Assembly: GCA_027485235.1 (NCBI GenBank)
Contig: JAIXRJ010000011.1
Coordinates: forward strand, 1-64,000
Direction of reading: 5' to 3'
Source of the DNA: Comamonadaceae bacterium
GTDB taxonomy: Bacteria; Pseudomonadota; Gammaproteobacteria; Burkholderiales; Burkholderiaceae_C
Length of the DNA: 64,000 nt
Below are positions 63,944-64,000 of the stretch, one piece after another. Below the pieces are notes generated by a model that was not told the origin of the DNA, ran no database searches, and saw only the letters and a program-made list of their open reading frames with translations. The stretch's first letter is position 1. Each line of letters begins with the position of its first letter. A program made the translations under genes and the position numbers.

Positions 63944-64000
63944 TAGATTTGTCTCTCAATCGTCGTTGTAGGGGTAGGAGCGAGAAGGAAGCGACGTGGG

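Larger units (their letters stand above)
43233..64000. mobile_element. Partial HK97-type siphophage prophage, continues beyond the window
   Basis: A nearly complete structural block in normal order on the minus strand (TerS, TerL, portal, S49 protease, capsid, connectors, tail tube, chaperone, tape measure, tail-tip proteins, endolysin) followed on the right by early or accessory phage genes. Integrase, repressor and replication genes are not seen and should lie to the right. The left end carries a J-holin deletion, so it is probably defective as a phage. Left boundary lies between 43115 and 43233. Confidence 0.85.

Overview
The window looks like a GC-rich betaproteobacterial chromosome. The gene content (freshwater-type adhesin cluster, CRY-DASH photolyase, codon use) suggests Burkholderiales, probably Comamonadaceae; this is inference, since no rRNA or other marker gene is present.

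Region A (1-29.1 kb, all minus strand, transcribed right to left) is one large surface-adhesion cluster. In order of transcription: a secreted HfaA-like protein, a CsgG/HfaB-family outer-membrane secretion lipoprotein with an unusual C-terminal extension, a ~2,000-residue repetitive exoprotein (possibly HfaD-like), a pentapeptide-repeat lipoprotein, a TpsB/FhaC-type transporter, a SapC-family protein, and a TpsA/filamentous-haemagglutinin-type exoprotein of more than 5,600 residues that runs off the left edge. The cluster joins a curli/holdfast-type export route with a two-partner secretion route. Its upstream region (29.08-29.48 kb) carries a dyad, nine 21-bp tandem repeats and a REP-like palindrome whose left arm appears to be the source of the repeats.

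Region B (29.5-33.6 kb) is a divergent two-component pair (NarL-type regulator, NarX/DesK-type kinase), followed by a CRY-DASH gene that starts 6 nt after the kinase stop. The regulator is the gene next to the adhesin cluster and a natural candidate to control it.

Region C (33.6-43.2 kb) is an accessory, defence-type island: a toxin-gene remnant, a small HTH gene between two 27-bp imperfect repeats, a subtilase (S8) plus AAA+ ATPase pair in lower-GC DNA, then a WYL (BrxR/CapW-like) regulator, a DUF499 ATPase and a pglZ gene that is cut off just after its DHG motif.

Region D (43.2 kb to the right edge) is a partial HK97-type siphophage prophage read mostly on the minus strand: HNH, TerS, TerL, portal, S49 protease, capsid, connectors, tail tube, a ParE/RHH toxin-antitoxin cassette, tail chaperone with a clear -1 frameshift site, tape measure, tail-tip proteins and endolysin. 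The tail-tip gene J is truncated and joined directly to the lysis end, so the prophage is probably defective. Small plus-strand genes, a ParB-methyltransferase fusion and DUF6362-type genes follow on the right. No integrase or repressor is visible; they would lie outside the window. The prophage edge coincides with the truncated end of pglZ.
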